A DNA stretch of 48,203 bases from Prevotella sp. (GCA_017428805.1 JAFRQC010000158.1:1-48203), one strand, 5' to 3'; positions 23,812 through 34,698 are shown, numbered from the stretch's first letter. Program-made: numbers and translations. The notes: generated by a model not told the origin, from the sequence alone.

Positions 23812-26223
23812 TCAACCGATAAAGATTCTGCCAATCTGGAAGACTACTGCCGATGCGATCCACGCAACGATAGTCGTATAGACTGCGGCGAAACTAGCCC
23901 AGCGCCAGGAGCCTGTCTCATTCTTGATGGCAGCGATGGTGGCGATGCAGGGGAAGTACAATAATATAAATATAAGGTACGCGTACGCGATAAGCGGCGT
24001 GATGTCCTCCTGCAGCATGACCTGTCTCAGATGCGTGTATTTCTCGTTATCATCACTGAACTCTTCATCGTCTCCAAAGGAGTCATCACCAGAGTAGAGC
24101 ACACCAATCGTTGAGGCCACAATCTCCTTGGCACCGATACCTGCTATCAGACTGACGTCGAGTTTCCAGTTGAAGCCCTGTGGCGAGAAGATGGGTTCAA
24201 TGGTCTTACCCATACGGCCGATATAACTCTGTTCCTGTTGTTGTTCGCGGCTAAGGCTCTCATTATGAGGGAAATAACCAAGTGCCCATACGATGCAGGA
24301 GGCCACGAGAATAATGCCACCCATCTTCTTCAGATACTCCTTGCCTTTCTCCCAGGTGTGGCGCCAGATAGCCTTGGGTGTCGGCCAACGATAGGGTGGG
24401 AGTTCCATCACGAAGGGCGTGTCTTCACCCTTGATGACCAGCGAGGAGAAGATTTTGCTGATGATGACCGACATCAGGATACCGATGGCGTAGAGCGACA
24501 ACAGCACCCACGAACGGTATTGCAGTGAGAAGAACGTGCCGGCAATCATAATATAAATAGGTAGGCGTGCCGAACAACTCATAAACGGCAGGATCATCAT
24601 GGTGATAATCCTCGACCTGCGACTCTCGATGGTACGGGTGGCCATCACGGCAGGCACATTACAGCCGAAGCCCATGATGAGCGGGATGAACGACTTGCCG
24701 TGCAGTCCCATCTTGTGCATCAGTTTGTCCATGATGAAGGCTGCTCGTGCCATATAGCCGGAGTCCTCCATCAGCGAGATGAAGAAATAGAGGATGAGAA
24801 TCTGTGGCAGGAACACAATAACACTTCCTACGCCTCCGATGACACCATCCACGAGCATTGCCTTCAATGGTCCGTCAGGCATTGTCGTGCTGACCTTATC
24901 ACCTATCCATCCCACAAACCATTCAATCCAGTCCATCGGATACTGGCCCAAAGAGAAGGTGGTCTCAAACATCACATAGAGCAACAGGAAGAAGATGGGG
25001 AAGCCGAAGTACTTATGTGAGAGCACCCAGTCAATGCGGTGTGTTGTCTTGTAGGTGTCCTCCTTCGTACCCGTCTTGAATTCAGCCTCTTTCAGCGCAC
25101 CGCGGATGAAGCCGTACTTGGCATCCATAATGGCGGTCTCCGAGTCATCACCTGTCTCTTCCTTTACACGGGTCGAAGCCTTGTCGCGAGAGTTCGTCAG
25201 GTTGTGGAAGTCCTTCATACGGTTCTCCCCGGCCATGTGCTTGCCTAAGTAGTCGAGCACCTGACTGTCATGCTCCAGCAGTTTGATGGCCAGATAACGG
25301 GTAGAGTAGTGCTGGGTGATATGTTCATCGGCTTTCAGGTATTTCTGGATGTGGGCAATACCGTCCTCAATCTCATGACCGTAGTTGATATGCAGGTGTC
25401 GTGAGGCCTTGCTGGTTCCCTCGTACACCTGGATGACGGCCTTGAACAGTTCCTTCACGCCCGTACCGTTCTTAAATGAGGTGGGAATCATCGGAATACC
25501 GAACAGACGACTCAGCGTGTCGAGATTCACCTGGTCACCGCGTCGTTCAAACTCATCGTACATATTCAGGGCACAGACCATCCGGATGTTCATATCCACG
25601 AGTTGGGTGGTCAGGTAGAGGTTCCGCTCCAGGTTTGAGGCGTCAATCACGTTGATCACCACGTCGGGCATCTTCTCCGTCAGATGCTCTCTCACATAGA
25701 GTTCTTCAGGCGAATAACAGCTCAGCGAATAGGTGCCGGGCAAGTCTGTCAGGTTGAAATCATAACCGAACATCGAGGCGTGGGCCTCAGTGGCATCGAC
25801 GGTCACACCAGAGTAATTACCCACATGACCATGGGCTCCTGAGGCATAATTGAACAGCGAGGTCTTGCCGCAGTTGGGATTACCCACCAGTGCCACATTG
25901 ATTGTTCGACGCTCCTTCATAGCCTCATGCCGTATATAGTCATCCTCATGGGTATGGGCTTCTTCTGTAAAAGCAAAGTGCGTGGCCTCGATGGGCGTGT
26001 CGGTGGAAACCACTTCAATGTGATCAGCTTCCTGGTGTCTCAGGCTCACCTCATACCCCATCAGCTTATACTTCACAGGATCCTGCAGAGGTGCATTCAA
26101 CAGCACCTCCACCTCCTGACCCTTGATGAATCCCATCTCGATAATCCTTTTTCGAAATCCACCATGTCCTAAAACCTTGACGATAATGCCTTTCTCGCCC
26201 GTCTTCAGCTCTGATAACTTCAT
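23812..26223 (-). CDS. feoB: FeoA-FeoB fusion ferrous iron transporter
   Basis: The 803-residue protein starts with a FeoA-like SH3 domain (about residues 1-75), followed by a His/Glu-rich linker. The FeoB G-domain follows with GNPNCGKT (114-121), the NYSGVTVD switch, DLPGTYSL and NMYD, and then a membrane domain with the two Gate regions ([24 protein letters not shown]) and conserved Cys residues. FeoB imports Fe2+ across the inner membrane. Such FeoAB fusions are usual in Bacteroidetes. A TACCTTTG box (26266-26273) precedes the gene; I see no convincing Fur box. Confidence 0.96.
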   Translation of the reverse strand: MKLSELKTGEKGIIVKVLGHGGFRKRIIEMGFIKGQEVEVLLNAPLQDPVKYKLMGYEVSLRHQEADHIEVVSTDTPIEATHFAFTEEAHTHEDDYIRHEAMKERRTINVALVGNPNCGKTSLFNYASGAHGHVGNYSGVTVDATEAHASMFGYDFNLTDLPGTYSLSCYSPEELYVREHLTEKMPDVVINVIDASNLERNLYLTTQLVDMNIRMVCALNMYDEFERRGDQVNLDTLSRLFGIPMIPTSFKNGTGVKELFKAVIQVYEGTSKASRHLHINYGHEIEDGIAHIQKYLKADEHITQHYSTRYLAIKLLEHDSQVLDYLGKHMAGENRMKDFHNLTNSRDKASTRVKEETGDDSETAIMDAKYGFIRGALKEAEFKTGTKEDTYKTTHRIDWVLSHKYFGFPIFFLLLYVMFETTFSLGQYPMDWIEWFVGWIGDKVSTTMPDGPLKAMLVDGVIGGVGSVIVFLPQILILYFFISLMEDSGYMARAAFIMDKLMHKMGLHGKSFIPLIMGFGCNVPAVMATRTIESRRSRIITMMILPFMSCSARLPIYIMIAGTFFSLQYRSWVLLSLYAIGILMSVIISKIFSSLVIKGEDTPFVMELPPYRWPTPKAIWRHTWEKGKEYLKKMGGIILVASCIVWALGYFPHNESLSREQQQEQSYIGRMGKTIEPIFSPQGFNWKLDVSLIAGIGAKEIVASTIGVLYSGDDSFGDDEEFSDDNEKYTHLRQVMLQEDITPLIAYAYLIFILLYFPCIATIAAIKNETGSWRWASFAAVYTTIVAWIASAVVFQIGRIFIG

Positions 26224-26227
26224 TTTC

Positions 26228-26245
26228 TTATCTGCGAAATCTGCG
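26228..26245 (+). repeat. Two-unit form of the 9-bp element at the feoAB start
   Basis: TTATCTGCG and AAATCTGCG lie directly before the feoAB start codon (26221-26223), in the leader between the -7 box and the ATG. Confidence 0.7.
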
Positions 26246-26275
26246 GTTCTTTTCTATTTCTGCGGCAAAGGTACA

Positions 26276-26311
26276 CAAAAAAACTTGCAACTGGGTTGCA
26301 TCCAGTTGCAA
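26276..26311 (-). terminator. Terminator of the ABC ATPase gene
   Basis: On the minus strand TTGCAACTGG (26311-26302) pairs exactly with CCAGTTGCAA (26294-26285) around a 7-nt loop, followed by a T-rich run. It lies just upstream of the feoAB promoter. Confidence 0.8.
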
Positions 26312-26342
26312 ATTTTCTAAAATACCTAAAAAAGAGGATAGA

Positions 26343-27047
26343 TTATGCTTCTGTCTCGAAATAGTTCTCGAGTTCCGTCTTGGCACTGCCTTCAACATTC
26401 GACAGATCCTTGATCACCACACCTTTTTCCAACAACGTGATACGGGTGGAGATGTCGATGGTGTGTTGCAGGTTGTGTGAAGAGATGAGGATGGTGGCTC
26501 CAGTCTCCTTGTTATAGTCAGTGAGCACGTGCTTGAGGATGTTCTGCGATGAAGGGTCGAGGAAGTTGAATGGCTCATCGAGAATCACCAACTGAGGCTT
26601 GTAGAACAGAGCCGCTATGATACCCACCTTTTGCTTGTTACCAGCCGAGAGGTTGCGGATGAGTTTCTTCTGTCCGAAGATCTCTCCTGAGGCAAAGCGC
26701 TCGAAGGGTTTCAGACGATTGTCCACCTCCTCCTGACTAAAGCCGCTGATCTTGCCTAAGAAGGCGAAATACTCCTCTGGCGTCAGGAACTCGATGAGGA
26801 AACTGTCGTCGATATACGCCCCTGTCTTATCCTTCCAGGCCTCTGACTCCGCAGGGTTGATACCATCAAGGGTCACCGTCCCTGCATCAGGCTTCAGCAG
26901 GTCGAGGAGCATCCTGAACAACGTGGTCTTACCGGCACCATTATTACCGACCAGTCCCAGTATCTCCCCGTCTTTGATCTCCAGTGCCTGTATGTCACAG
27001 GCAACGGTCTCACCAAACTGCTTTTTCAGATTGCTGATAGTAATCAT
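26343..27047 (-). CDS. ABC transporter ATP-binding protein
   Basis: The 234-residue protein has Walker A GNNGAGKTT, signature NLSAGNKQK, Walker B LVILDEP and the switch His (ISSHN). It resembles the export-type ATPases that pair with a separate permease, but no permease gene is adjacent. It lies 32 bp downstream of secA in the same direction, across a CTATAAA repeat tract, so it may share the secA transcript. Confidence 0.85.
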   Translation of the reverse strand: MITISNLKKQFGETVACDIQALEIKDGEILGLVGNNGAGKTTLFRMLLDLLKPDAGTVTLDGINPAESEAWKDKTGAYIDDSFLIEFLTPEEYFAFLGKISGFSQEEVDNRLKPFERFASGEIFGQKKLIRNLSAGNKQKVGIIAALFYKPQLVILDEPFNFLDPSSQNILKHVLTDYNKETGATILISSHNLQHTIDISTRITLLEKGVVIKDLSNVEGSAKTELENYFETEA

Positions 27048-27079
27048 CTATAAACTATAAATTAAACTATAAACAATAA

Positions 27080-30000
27080 CTACACGATGCCTTTGCCGTG
27101 GCAGTTCTTGAACTTCTTGCCGGAGCCACAGGGACAGGGATCGTTACGTCCGGGCAACTTGTCCTTGATGATCGGGGTACGAGGCTGCTGGGCACGGGTG
27201 TCCTGTTGGGCGGCAGCCTGTTGGTTGCGGTCCACAAGCTGCTCCTCACCGATCTGCTGCTTCGACTCCGTATATTGCTGACGCTGGGTGCGCTGCTCTG
27301 GGGCAGCTTCCTGCACCTGCTGCTGCATCTCTGGAATCTGGACACGGGTGAGGATCGAACAGATACGGTTGTACATGTCATTGATCATCGCATCCCACAC
27401 CTTCGCTGACTCAAGCTTGAAAATCAGCAACGGGTCTTTCTGCTCATACGAGGCGTTCTGGACGGAGTGCTTTAACTCATCCAACTGTCTCAGGTTCTCC
27501 TTCCAGGAGTCATCGATGATATGCAGCAAGATGCTCTTTTCAAACTCCTTGACCACAGACTTCGACTCGGTATCATAGGCCTCCTTGAGGTTACAGGGGA
27601 TGTTGAACATACGACGTCCGTCAGTCAGAGGCACCATAATCCTTTCATACATGTGTCCCTGGTTCTCATACACAGTTTTAATAATAGGCTGAGCGACAGT
27701 CTGGACACGTTCCGTACGACGGTTGAAACTCTCAATCACAGCCTGGAAGGCATTCTCGGTGAGCTGCTCTCTCGGCTGGTTGATATACTCCTCACTGGTG
27801 AAGGGCACCTCCATCGACAGCACATGCAGGAACTCTTCCTTACAACCCTGATAGTCACCGGAGTTCTCGATGATGTTCACCACACGGTCCCAGATGATAT
27901 TGGCGATATCCATGCCGATACGTTCTCCCATGAGGGCGTGGCGGCGCTTCTCGTAAATGACCGTACGCTGCTTGTTCATCACATCATCGTACTCGATCAG
28001 TCGTTTACGGATACCGAAGTTGTTCTCCTCCACCTTCTTCTGGGCACGCTCGATACTCTTCGAGATCATCGGACTCTCAATCATCTCACCGTCCTTGAAG
28101 CCCAGACGGTCCATCACTGAGGCGATACGCTCAGAAGCGAACAGACGCATCAGCTTGTCTTCGAGTGACACGAAGAACACGGAACTGCCCGGGTCACCCT
28201 GACGACCTGCACGACCTCTCAACTGTCTGTCCACACGACGGCTCTCATGACGCTCTGTACCGATGATGGCCAGACCACCTGCAGCCTTCACCTCAGGCGA
28301 CAGCTTGATATCGGTACCACGACCGGCCATGTTCGTGGCGATGGTCACGGCACCCTTGCCATTGGTCGATTGACCTGCCAGTGCCACGATGTCAGCCTCC
28401 TTCTGGTGCAGCTTGGCGTTCAGCACCTGGTGGGGGATACCCTCACGCTTGCCGGTCTCTGGATTGACATACATGTCGAGCATACGGCTGAGCAACTCGG
28501 AGATCTCCACAGAGGTGGTACCGATCAGTGTCGGACGTCCGGCATTCCTCATCTTCACAATCTCCTCAATGACAGCACGGTATTTCTCACGGGCAGTCTT
28601 ATACACACGGTCATCCTGGTCATTACGGATCACAGGACGGTTCGTGGGAATCTCCACCACGTCGAGTTTGTAGATGTCCCAGAACTCACCAGCCTCGGTA
28701 GAGGCGGTACCGGTCATACCTGCCAGCTTGTGATACATACGGAAGTAGTTCTGCAACGTGATGGTGGCGAAGGTCTGCGTGGCAGCTTCTACCTTCACGT
28801 GTTCCTTGGCCTCCACAGCCTGATGCAGACCATCACTCCAACGACGGCCTTCCATGATACGGCCAGTCTGTTCATCGACAATCTTCACCTCACCGTCAAT
28901 GACCACATACTCGTCATCCTTATTAAACATACAGTAGGCCTTCAGCAACTGCTGGAGGGTATGTACACGCTCAGACTGCACGGCGTAGTGGCCCAGCATC
29001 TCGTCTTTCTTATCGACACGCTCCTGGTCACTGAGGCTGGTATCGGCTTCAAGGGCGGAGAGCTGCGAAGTGATGTCGGGCAACACGAACAACTCGTCGT
29101 TGTTCACCTGCTTAGCCAGCCAGCCTGTACCTTTGTCAGTCAGGTCACAGGAATTCAGCTTCTCATCAACCACGAAATAGAGAGGCTCGATACACTCCGG
29201 CATACGACGGTTGTTGTTCTCCATATACACCTCCTCGGTCTTCAGCATACCGGCCTTGATACCTTCCTCAGAGAGGTATTTGATCAGCGGTTTGTTCTTT
29301 GGCAGGGCCTTATGCGAACGGTAGAGCGAGAGGAAACCCTGATCGAGCTTCTCCTGACCATCTTTCTTGTTGCCAGCCTCGATAAGACGGTTACCCTCCG
29401 TGATGAGGGTCTTGGCATCAGCGAGATACTGGGTGGCCAACTGACGCTGTACACCCACCAGTCGCTCCACCAGCGGCTGGTACTCCTCAAACATCTGGTC
29501 GTCTCCCTTGGGCACAGGACCGGAGATAATAAGAGGTGTACGGGCATCATCGATCAACACGGAGTCCACCTCGTCGACGATGGCATAGTTGTGACTGCGC
29601 TGCACAAGGTCGGCAGGCGAGATGGCCATATTGTCACGCAGGTAGTCGAAACCGAACTCATTGTTCGTACCGAAGGTGATATCTGCCTGATAGGCCTGAC
29701 GACGGGCCTCGGAGTTCGGCTGGTGCTTGTCGATACAGTCCACACTCAGACCATGGAACATATACAACGGTCCCATCCACTCGGAGTCACGCTTGGCCAG
29801 GTAGTCGTTCACGGTCACCACATGTACACCATTGCCTGTCAGGGCATTCAGGAACACAGGGAGGGTAGCCACGAGGGTCTTACCTTCACCAGTGGCCATC
29901 TCGGCAATCTTTCCCTGATGGAGTACCACACCACCAAACAACTGCACGTCGTAGTGGACCATCTCCCATTTCAGGTCATTGCCGCCAGCCGTCCAGTGGT

Positions 30001-30472
30001 TGTGGTAGATGGCCTTGTCACCGTCGATGGTGATGAAATCCTTACGGGGATCGGCTGCCAACTCCCTATCGAAGTCTGTGGCTGTGACGATGGTCTCCTC
30101 GTTCTCGGCAAACCTTTTGGCAGTCTCCTTCACAATGGCGAACACCTCCGGCATCACCTCATCGAGGGCTTTCTCGTAGATGTCGAGGATCTCTTTCTCA
30201 ATCTTGTCTATCTGTGCGAAGATGTCTGCACGTTCGTCGATGGGCGTATTCTCGATGGTGCCCTTCAGTTCGGCTATACGGGCTCTTTGCTCGGTGGCCT
30301 TGGTCTGTACCTGTTCACGGATCTCCTTTGAACGCTGACGCAGTGCATCATTATCCAGCTGCTCAATCTGTGGTGAGACGGCCTTCACCTTCTCTACCAA
30401 CGGCTGGATGAGCTTCATGTCGCGGGTGGACTTATCACCAAACAACGACTTTAAAAACTTGTTGAAATTCAT
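27080..30472 (-). CDS. secA: Preprotein translocase ATPase SecA
   Basis: The 1,130-residue protein has the SecA motor: [15 protein letters not shown] (Walker A), [16 protein letters not shown] (Walker B), GRGTDI, and the C-terminal zinc site [14 protein letters not shown], which binds SecB or ribosomes. It is longer than the E. coli protein (about 900 residues), with an extra region after the preprotein-binding domain, as is usual in Bacteroidetes. It powers Sec export of the many signal-peptide proteins in this window. The plus-strand open frame opposite it (694 codons) is a shadow. Confidence 0.98.
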   Translation of the reverse strand: MNFNKFLKSLFGDKSTRDMKLIQPLVEKVKAVSPQIEQLDNDALRQRSKEIREQVQTKATEQRARIAELKGTIENTPIDERADIFAQIDKIEKEILDIYEKALDEVMPEVFAIVKETAKRFAENEETIVTATDFDRELAADPRKDFITIDGDKAIYHNHWTAGGNDLKWEMVHYDVQLFGGVVLHQGKIAEMATGEGKTLVATLPVFLNALTGNGVHVVTVNDYLAKRDSEWMGPLYMFHGLSVDCIDKHQPNSEARRQAYQADITFGTNNEFGFDYLRDNMAISPADLVQRSHNYAIVDEVDSVLIDDARTPLIISGPVPKGDDQMFEEYQPLVERLVGVQRQLATQYLADAKTLITEGNRLIEAGNKKDGQEKLDQGFLSLYRSHKALPKNKPLIKYLSEEGIKAGMLKTEEVYMENNNRRMPECIEPLYFVVDEKLNSCDLTDKGTGWLAKQVNNDELFVLPDITSQLSALEADTSLSDQERVDKKDEMLGHYAVQSERVHTLQQLLKAYCMFNKDDEYVVIDGEVKIVDEQTGRIMEGRRWSDGLHQAVEAKEHVKVEAATQTFATITLQNYFRMYHKLAGMTGTASTEAGEFWDIYKLDVVEIPTNRPVIRNDQDDRVYKTAREKYRAVIEEIVKMRNAGRPTLIGTTSVEISELLSRMLDMYVNPETGKREGIPHQVLNAKLHQKEADIVALAGQSTNGKGAVTIATNMAGRGTDIKLSPEVKAAGGLAIIGTERHESRRVDRQLRGRAGRQGDPGSSVFFVSLEDKLMRLFASERIASVMDRLGFKDGEMIESPMISKSIERAQKKVEENNFGIRKRLIEYDDVMNKQRTVIYEKRRHALMGERIGMDIANIIWDRVVNIIENSGDYQGCKEEFLHVLSMEVPFTSEEYINQPREQLTENAFQAVIESFNRRTERVQTVAQPIIKTVYENQGHMYERIMVPLTDGRRMFNIPCNLKEAYDTESKSVVKEFEKSILLHIIDDSWKENLRQLDELKHSVQNASYEQKDPLLIFKLESAKVWDAMINDMYNRICSILTRVQIPEMQQQVQEAAPEQRTQRQQYTESKQQIGEEQLVDRNQQAAAQQDTRAQQPRTPIIKDKLPGRNDPCPCGSGKKFKNCHGKGIV

Positions 30473-30552
30473 ATCTATTTTTGTCTTCTTTTTACTTCTT
30501 TATTTTTTCACCTTTTTACCTTTTCACCTTTTTACTTTTTATAAAGCGGGTG

Positions 30553-30584
30553 CAAAGTTACGAATAATTTTCGTAACAGCCAAA
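30553..30584 (-). promoter_or_regulatory. Promoter of secA with a palindrome in its spacer
   Basis: On the minus strand TTTG (30584-30581), 20 bp, then TAACTTTG (30560-30553). The spacer holds TTACGAA-TAATT-TTCGTAA (30558-30576), a 7-bp inverted repeat. The leader to the ATG (about 70 nt) is almost all purine on the coding strand, with repeated AAAAGGT words. Confidence 0.75.
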
Positions 30585-30595
30585 GTTCTTGCTTT

Positions 30596-30623
30596 AATTC
30601 TGTGAAAATCTGTGCAATCTGTG
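30596..30623 (-). repeat. 9-bp-unit element, copy between secA and the PafA-like gene
   Basis: On the minus strand CACAGATTG, CACAGATTTT and CACAGAATT follow one another, a slightly degenerate form of the 27-bp element. It lies just past the stop of the PafA-like gene. Confidence 0.7.
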
Positions 30624-30625
30624 GC

Positions 30626-32155
30626 TTAGAACAATGGCTCTGAGCTACAGGCATTGGGGGCTCTGATGTGGATAGCCCTTGACAGGGTGGGGGCTATACG
30701 GTCTGTCGTGACAGGCTTGTTGACCTGTTCAGGTTGGATGTTGGCACCATACAGGATGATGGGGAAGGGAATCGCAGACGCCTGAGACACCCGGTCCTCA
30801 CCGGTGTCCTCGTTTTGCAGGTGCCATCCGGGATTCACCTCAATCAGGATATCCCCGTTATGCTGGGGATGGAACCCGTTCCTGACCTTCGCAATCTGAC
30901 TGTTGCTCTCGCTCAGCAGTTGCAGGGCGGTATATACGTTCCTCACACCCTCCATCTGCAATAGGAACTCACGGGCTCTCTGGCCAAAGTCCGTCAAGGC
31001 TACTCGCTTCTGTTCCAACAACTTACGGTTGACGTACAATTGGTTGTCAGTACAGGCTTCGATATATCGTCCTTGTCCCCATACCGCTCCGAAGTACATA
31101 TTCAACAGGCCTGCAGCCCTGTTGATATAGAATGTTCCTGTAGGAATCCGGTAAACCGACAGATCGGTCAGTTCGGGTTCACTGTATCCAGTACTGGTTA
31201 TCACAAACAGCACCTCCTTCTCGCCAATCTTCTCCTCCAACTGACTGATGAGTGTTCCGATGCTCTGGTCCAGTCTGAGATAGGTGTCTTTCAACTCCAA
31301 CTGACATTCGGACACGGGCTGATGCTTAAACGTCCCGGCATAATAGGTCAGGCAGAGCAGGTCGGTGATGCTGTCTGCACCCAAACCTTTCTGACTGACG
31401 TAGGCCAATGCCAAGTCGGTCATATGGTCATTAATGAGTCCCGAGGTCTGGTATTCCTGATACTTTTTATGCCCTTTGAAGACGTGTCTGAAATCAAATA
31501 TTTTCTCCTGTCCAAGAGGTACCCATCGGAGCTTGTTAATATCTTTATTTGGTTGGCTTAATTCGTTGAAACCCAGTGATATGATAGGTTTCTCGTTCGA
31601 GTAATACTGCGAAGTTACCCATTGTCCGTTTTGTTCATCCATCCACAAGGCTCCGTCAGCAGCATGACCGGCAGAGAGCACTGCTGCATCTGCAAAGGGG
31701 GCGATGGCGAAGACCAGGGCCTTCCCACCACTGGCCACCTTCATCTCGTCGCCTAAGGTTGATACAGCAAGATGATGAGGCCCGACTATGCCATTCTGTC
31801 GGTTGTCTTCCGTACAATATTGGGGTCTGAGTGTCTCCCTGTTGATCCAGCTTTGTCCTACAATACTATGGTAATAAGGTACGGTACCTGTCAATATGGT
31901 CGAGATGGCTGAGGCCCTGTCAGTCTGTATCAGAGGGTACGAGGCGTTCTCATACACTCGTCCCTGGGTCAACAGCTTTTTGAATCCCTTCTCGCCGTAG
32001 AGTGGGGCATAGGCTTCCAGGAAGTCACTGCGCAACTGGTCGATGGTGATGTTCACCACCAACCTTGGCACCTGCCTGGTCCCGTTCTGTGCAGCGCTTT
32101 CGGCATTCCATCCCAGCACCGCCAACAGCGATATATATAGGTATTTATTTTTCAA
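30626..32155 (-). CDS. PafA-like alkaline phosphatase-fold protein, probably inactive
   Basis: The 509-residue protein has a signal peptide and the PafA-type framework: VVNITIDQLRSDFLE (Asp39 retained), HSIVGQSW, DTYLRLDQSIGTLI, VRNGFHPQHNGDILI and PIILYGANI near the end. The metal and nucleophile sites are largely lost: the nucleophile T-A-x-GH region reads TDRASAI, the usual S-T-D-Y-x-G-H reads AGTFKH, the usual TADHG reads TSTGY, and the late THGT reads GEDR. Activity by the known mechanism is unlikely. It starts 3 bp after the Lnb-like gene, so the two are probably translated together. Confidence 0.8.
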   Translation of the reverse strand: MKNKYLYISLLAVLGWNAESAAQNGTRQVPRLVVNITIDQLRSDFLEAYAPLYGEKGFKKLLTQGRVYENASYPLIQTDRASAISTILTGTVPYYHSIVGQSWINRETLRPQYCTEDNRQNGIVGPHHLAVSTLGDEMKVASGGKALVFAIAPFADAAVLSAGHAADGALWMDEQNGQWVTSQYYSNEKPIISLGFNELSQPNKDINKLRWVPLGQEKIFDFRHVFKGHKKYQEYQTSGLINDHMTDLALAYVSQKGLGADSITDLLCLTYYAGTFKHQPVSECQLELKDTYLRLDQSIGTLISQLEEKIGEKEVLFVITSTGYSEPELTDLSVYRIPTGTFYINRAAGLLNMYFGAVWGQGRYIEACTDNQLYVNRKLLEQKRVALTDFGQRAREFLLQMEGVRNVYTALQLLSESNSQIAKVRNGFHPQHNGDILIEVNPGWHLQNEDTGEDRVSQASAIPFPIILYGANIQPEQVNKPVTTDRIAPTLSRAIHIRAPNACSSEPLF

Positions 32156-32158
32156 CTT

Positions 32159-33313
32159 TCACCTTTTCACTTTTTCACCTTTCACTGCTGTTCTCAACAG
32201 CAAACATAGTGCCACAATCATCATCCCCTCGGCATACACCTGGAAAATCCTGCCTATGGCGAAGAGGGCGACCATACACAAAAGCACCAGTCTCCATCGC
32301 TGGGTCTTTCCTTTCAGCACACTGGGGATAAAGAACAGCGGCAATGGATTGAACAGCAACAGCTGCAGGTTCAGGCTCGTCGTGGGATGCTGTGAGAAGA
32401 TCATCACAAACAGTACACAGCCTGCCAGTCCCTGCATCAGCATCAGCAACGCGTCCCACCACTTAAACCTCTTTTTCTGTTTCCACTCTATCAGCGCGAT
32501 TCCCAATGACGCCACCAACAGGACCCATGCACACTGCATCGGTGTCAAGGGAAAATCCTCCTCAATCACCTGAACCCCGGCAGGCAGGGCGATTCTCCTC
32601 TCTTTCACCAGCGGACGATACTCCCCGTCGGCATAGATGGTCGCCCGGTCGAAGTCGTACATCAGGTTCTCTGGCAGAAACTCCTGTTGCCTCAGATTCG
32701 TCTTCAGATCAGCCTTGAGCCCCAATAGCATATCGTTGCCAAACGCTGCCCATGGGTGGTTTCTCACACAACTGTGTACCATCTCCCTATATGTCGGCTG
32801 ATAGTCCTCCCTCTGGGCATATTCCACCTTCCCTGCAATACAACGCTCAATCAGATCTCTCGGACGCATCGAACAGTTATCGTAGAAGTAATTATAGCGG
32901 TACACCTTGTTCTCAGGCTTCAGATTCTCCACCAGGGCCTGTTTCAAGGTCATCTTCTCTTCTGTCGTCAGGTTCAGCACCTGTTCGGTGATGCTGCTGC
33001 CACAGCGCTTATATTCCTCTCTGAAGAAAGGGTAGGGGTAGGCTCCCAGTTCATAGTCAGTCAGTCCGAAGACAAACCTTCCCACAAAATACGGTTTCTT
33101 AAAGTCAAACACGCCCCAGTTGAACGCGATATCCTCTCCTTTCGCCATATCATGCCACCTCAGGGCCGTATGTCCGTACAGACTGTAAATCTCCTCATGC
33201 GGCGAACACGTCAACAGACTCACTTCGATGGAGTCGTTCGCCAAAGATTTCATCGGGGTAAACAATAAAATTACCCCGATGAAATTCCTAAAAATGTTAT
33301 TTTTTTGTTTCAC
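32159..33313 (-). CDS. Lnb/DUF4105-like protein, candidate lipoprotein N-acyltransferase
   Basis: The 384-residue protein has a signal peptide, then the DUF4105 (Lnb N-terminal) domain with LLTCSPHEEIYSLYGHTAL (His48), FNWGVFDFKKPYFVGRF and YRYNYFYDNCSMRPRDL (Cys147), an NlpC/P60-like Cys-His pair. About five membrane segments follow (from residue 263). From memory, and not checked, this family includes the Bacteroides lipoprotein N-acyltransferase Lnb. The GTG start at 33313 is needed for the signal peptide but lies only 5 bp from a TAATTTTG box (33318-33325), so the message may be nearly leaderless. A perfect 15-bp inverted repeat lies in the signal-peptide region. Confidence 0.78.
   Translation of the reverse strand: MKQKNNIFRNFIGVILLFTPMKSLANDSIEVSLLTCSPHEEIYSLYGHTALRWHDMAKGEDIAFNWGVFDFKKPYFVGRFVFGLTDYELGAYPYPFFREEYKRCGSSITEQVLNLTTEEKMTLKQALVENLKPENKVYRYNYFYDNCSMRPRDLIERCIAGKVEYAQREDYQPTYREMVHSCVRNHPWAAFGNDMLLGLKADLKTNLRQQEFLPENLMYDFDRATIYADGEYRPLVKERRIALPAGVQVIEEDFPLTPMQCAWVLLVASLGIALIEWKQKKRFKWWDALLMLMQGLAGCVLFVMIFSQHPTTSLNLQLLLFNPLPLFFIPSVLKGKTQRWRLVLLCMVALFAIGRIFQVYAEGMMIVALCLLLRTAVKGEKVKR
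33247..33285. repeat. Perfect 15-bp inverted repeat in the start of the Lnb-like gene
   Basis: ATTTCATCGGGGTAA (33247-33261) is the exact reverse complement of 33271-33285, with a 9-nt loop. In the Lnb-like message it lies about 30-65 nt after the start codon. Confidence 0.9.
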
Positions 33314-33417
33314 GATGCAAAATTAATTGATATTTTTCAGTAAAAAGCGTTTTTCTGCTTTTTTTTTAATAATTTTGCACCCTGAAAATGAAATTCTTAG
33401 GAAATAGAAGGATAAAT

Positions 33418-34698
33418 ATGAATAAATTCATCGGTTGTCTGGTGCTGTCAGCCCTGACGACAATGCCTGCCTTTGCGCAGAGCGGCACGAACTCCCCCTA
33501 CAGTCAGTATGGCCTGGGTGACCTGACCGACGAGGGTGTCGGGTTCAACAAAGGCATGGGTGGTGTGGGCTACGGTTTCCATAAGGGAAACGAGGTCAAT
33601 CCCCTGAACCCTGCCTCCTACGCATCCATCGACTCCGTCACGATGATTTTCGACGGAGGTCTCTCCGGACAGATCACGAACTTCAAGGAGGGTGGACGGA
33701 AACTCAATGCGAAGAGTGGTGGCTTCGACTATATTATGGGAGCCCTGCGACTCTTCCCTCGTGTGGGTCTCACCTTTGGCGTGAAGCCATACTCGAATAT
33801 CGGTTATGACTACACCACCACCATGCCACTCGACGATCAGTCTTCTAAGATGACTGGTACCTACAAGGGTGATGGCGGTCTCAACCAACTCTTCATCGGT
33901 GCCGGCTTCCGGTTGCTCAAATCCCTCTCTGTCGGTTTCAATGCCGCCTATCTCTGGGGTGAAGTGAATCGTACGGTCAGGACGAGCACTACCTCGTCTG
34001 TCAACACGTTGCTGAAGGACTACGAAGCCTCCATCAGCAACTATAAGCTCGATTTCGGTGTCCAGTACACCCAGCCCCTCAATGTGAAGGACGAACTGAC
34101 CATCGGTGCTGTGTTCAGTCCGGGGCATCATCTCAATTGTGACCCCTCCTGTCGGATCATCTCCTCAAACGCTACCATTGCCAAGGCCGATACGACCACC
34201 TATACCATCTCCAATGGTTACAGCATCCCCACATCCTTTGGCGTGGGTGTGGCCTACAACCACGACCAGAAGCTGCGGGTGGGGGCTGACTTCAAGTTCC
34301 AGAAGTGGGGCAGCATCGACTATCCTGCCTTCGAAAACAACACTTACACTCTGCGCAGTGGTCTGCTCAAAGACAGTTATAAGTTGAATGTAGGTGCGGA
34401 GTGGATCCCCAATCCCCGAAGCACGCGTAGTGTTTTCCATCACATCCGTTACAGGGTGGGAGCGGGCTATACTACACCTTATTATTATATAAATGGGCAG
34501 GACGGTCCGAAAGACCTCCAGCTGAGTCTGGGTCTGGGTATCCCCATCATGAATGCCTACAACAACCGTTCCATCCTCAACATCAGTGCCCAGTGGCAGC
34601 ATCGTTCAGCAGAAAACCTCATCACCGAGAACACCTTCCGTCTGAACATTGGCATCACCTTCAACGAGCGCTGGTTCTCGAAGATGAAGATTGAATAG
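33418..34698 (+). CDS. Outer-membrane beta-barrel protein, unknown role
   Basis: The 426-residue protein has a signal peptide (MNKFIGCLVLSALTTMPAFA), a short N-terminal motif SPYSQYGLGDL, and then alternating amphipathic strands ending in aromatic residues (IRYRVGAGYTT, LNISAQWQHR, FRLNIGITFNERWF), a transmembrane barrel pattern similar to FadL/PorV-type proteins. I chose the ATG at 33418 because an in-frame ATG at 33388 lies only 10 bp from a TAATTTTG box (33370-33377). It is 8 bp upstream of lptC, so a role in envelope assembly is plausible. Confidence 0.75.
   Translation: MNKFIGCLVLSALTTMPAFAQSGTNSPYSQYGLGDLTDEGVGFNKGMGGVGYGFHKGNEVNPLNPASYASIDSVTMIFDGGLSGQITNFKEGGRKLNAKSGGFDYIMGALRLFPRVGLTFGVKPYSNIGYDYTTTMPLDDQSSKMTGTYKGDGGLNQLFIGAGFRLLKSLSVGFNAAYLWGEVNRTVRTSTTSSVNTLLKDYEASISNYKLDFGVQYTQPLNVKDELTIGAVFSPGHHLNCDPSCRIISSNATIAKADTTTYTISNGYSIPTSFGVGVAYNHDQKLRVGADFKFQKWGSIDYPAFENNTYTLRSGLLKDSYKLNVGAEWIPNPRSTRSVFHHIRYRVGAGYTTPYYYINGQDGPKDLQLSLGLGIPIMNAYNNRSILNISAQWQHRSAENLITENTFRLNIGITFNERWFSKMKIE

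Noticed and set aside
23751..23834. N-terminal extension of ruvC
   Set aside because: The extra residues come from the 27-bp repeat, and a good -7 box lies just before the [11 protein letters not shown] start.
26266..26311. Fur-type operator upstream of feoAB
   Set aside because: The palindrome is better explained as the terminator of the upstream gene (perfect stem then T run); no GATAAT-like Fur box is visible.
28247..30331. A 694-codon open frame on the plus strand opposite secA
   Set aside because: It mirrors the codon bias of secA, has no recognisable domain, no promoter and a composition typical of an antisense shadow.
30626..32155. Active PafA-type alkaline phosphatase
   Set aside because: Several metal ligands and the nucleophile region are replaced.
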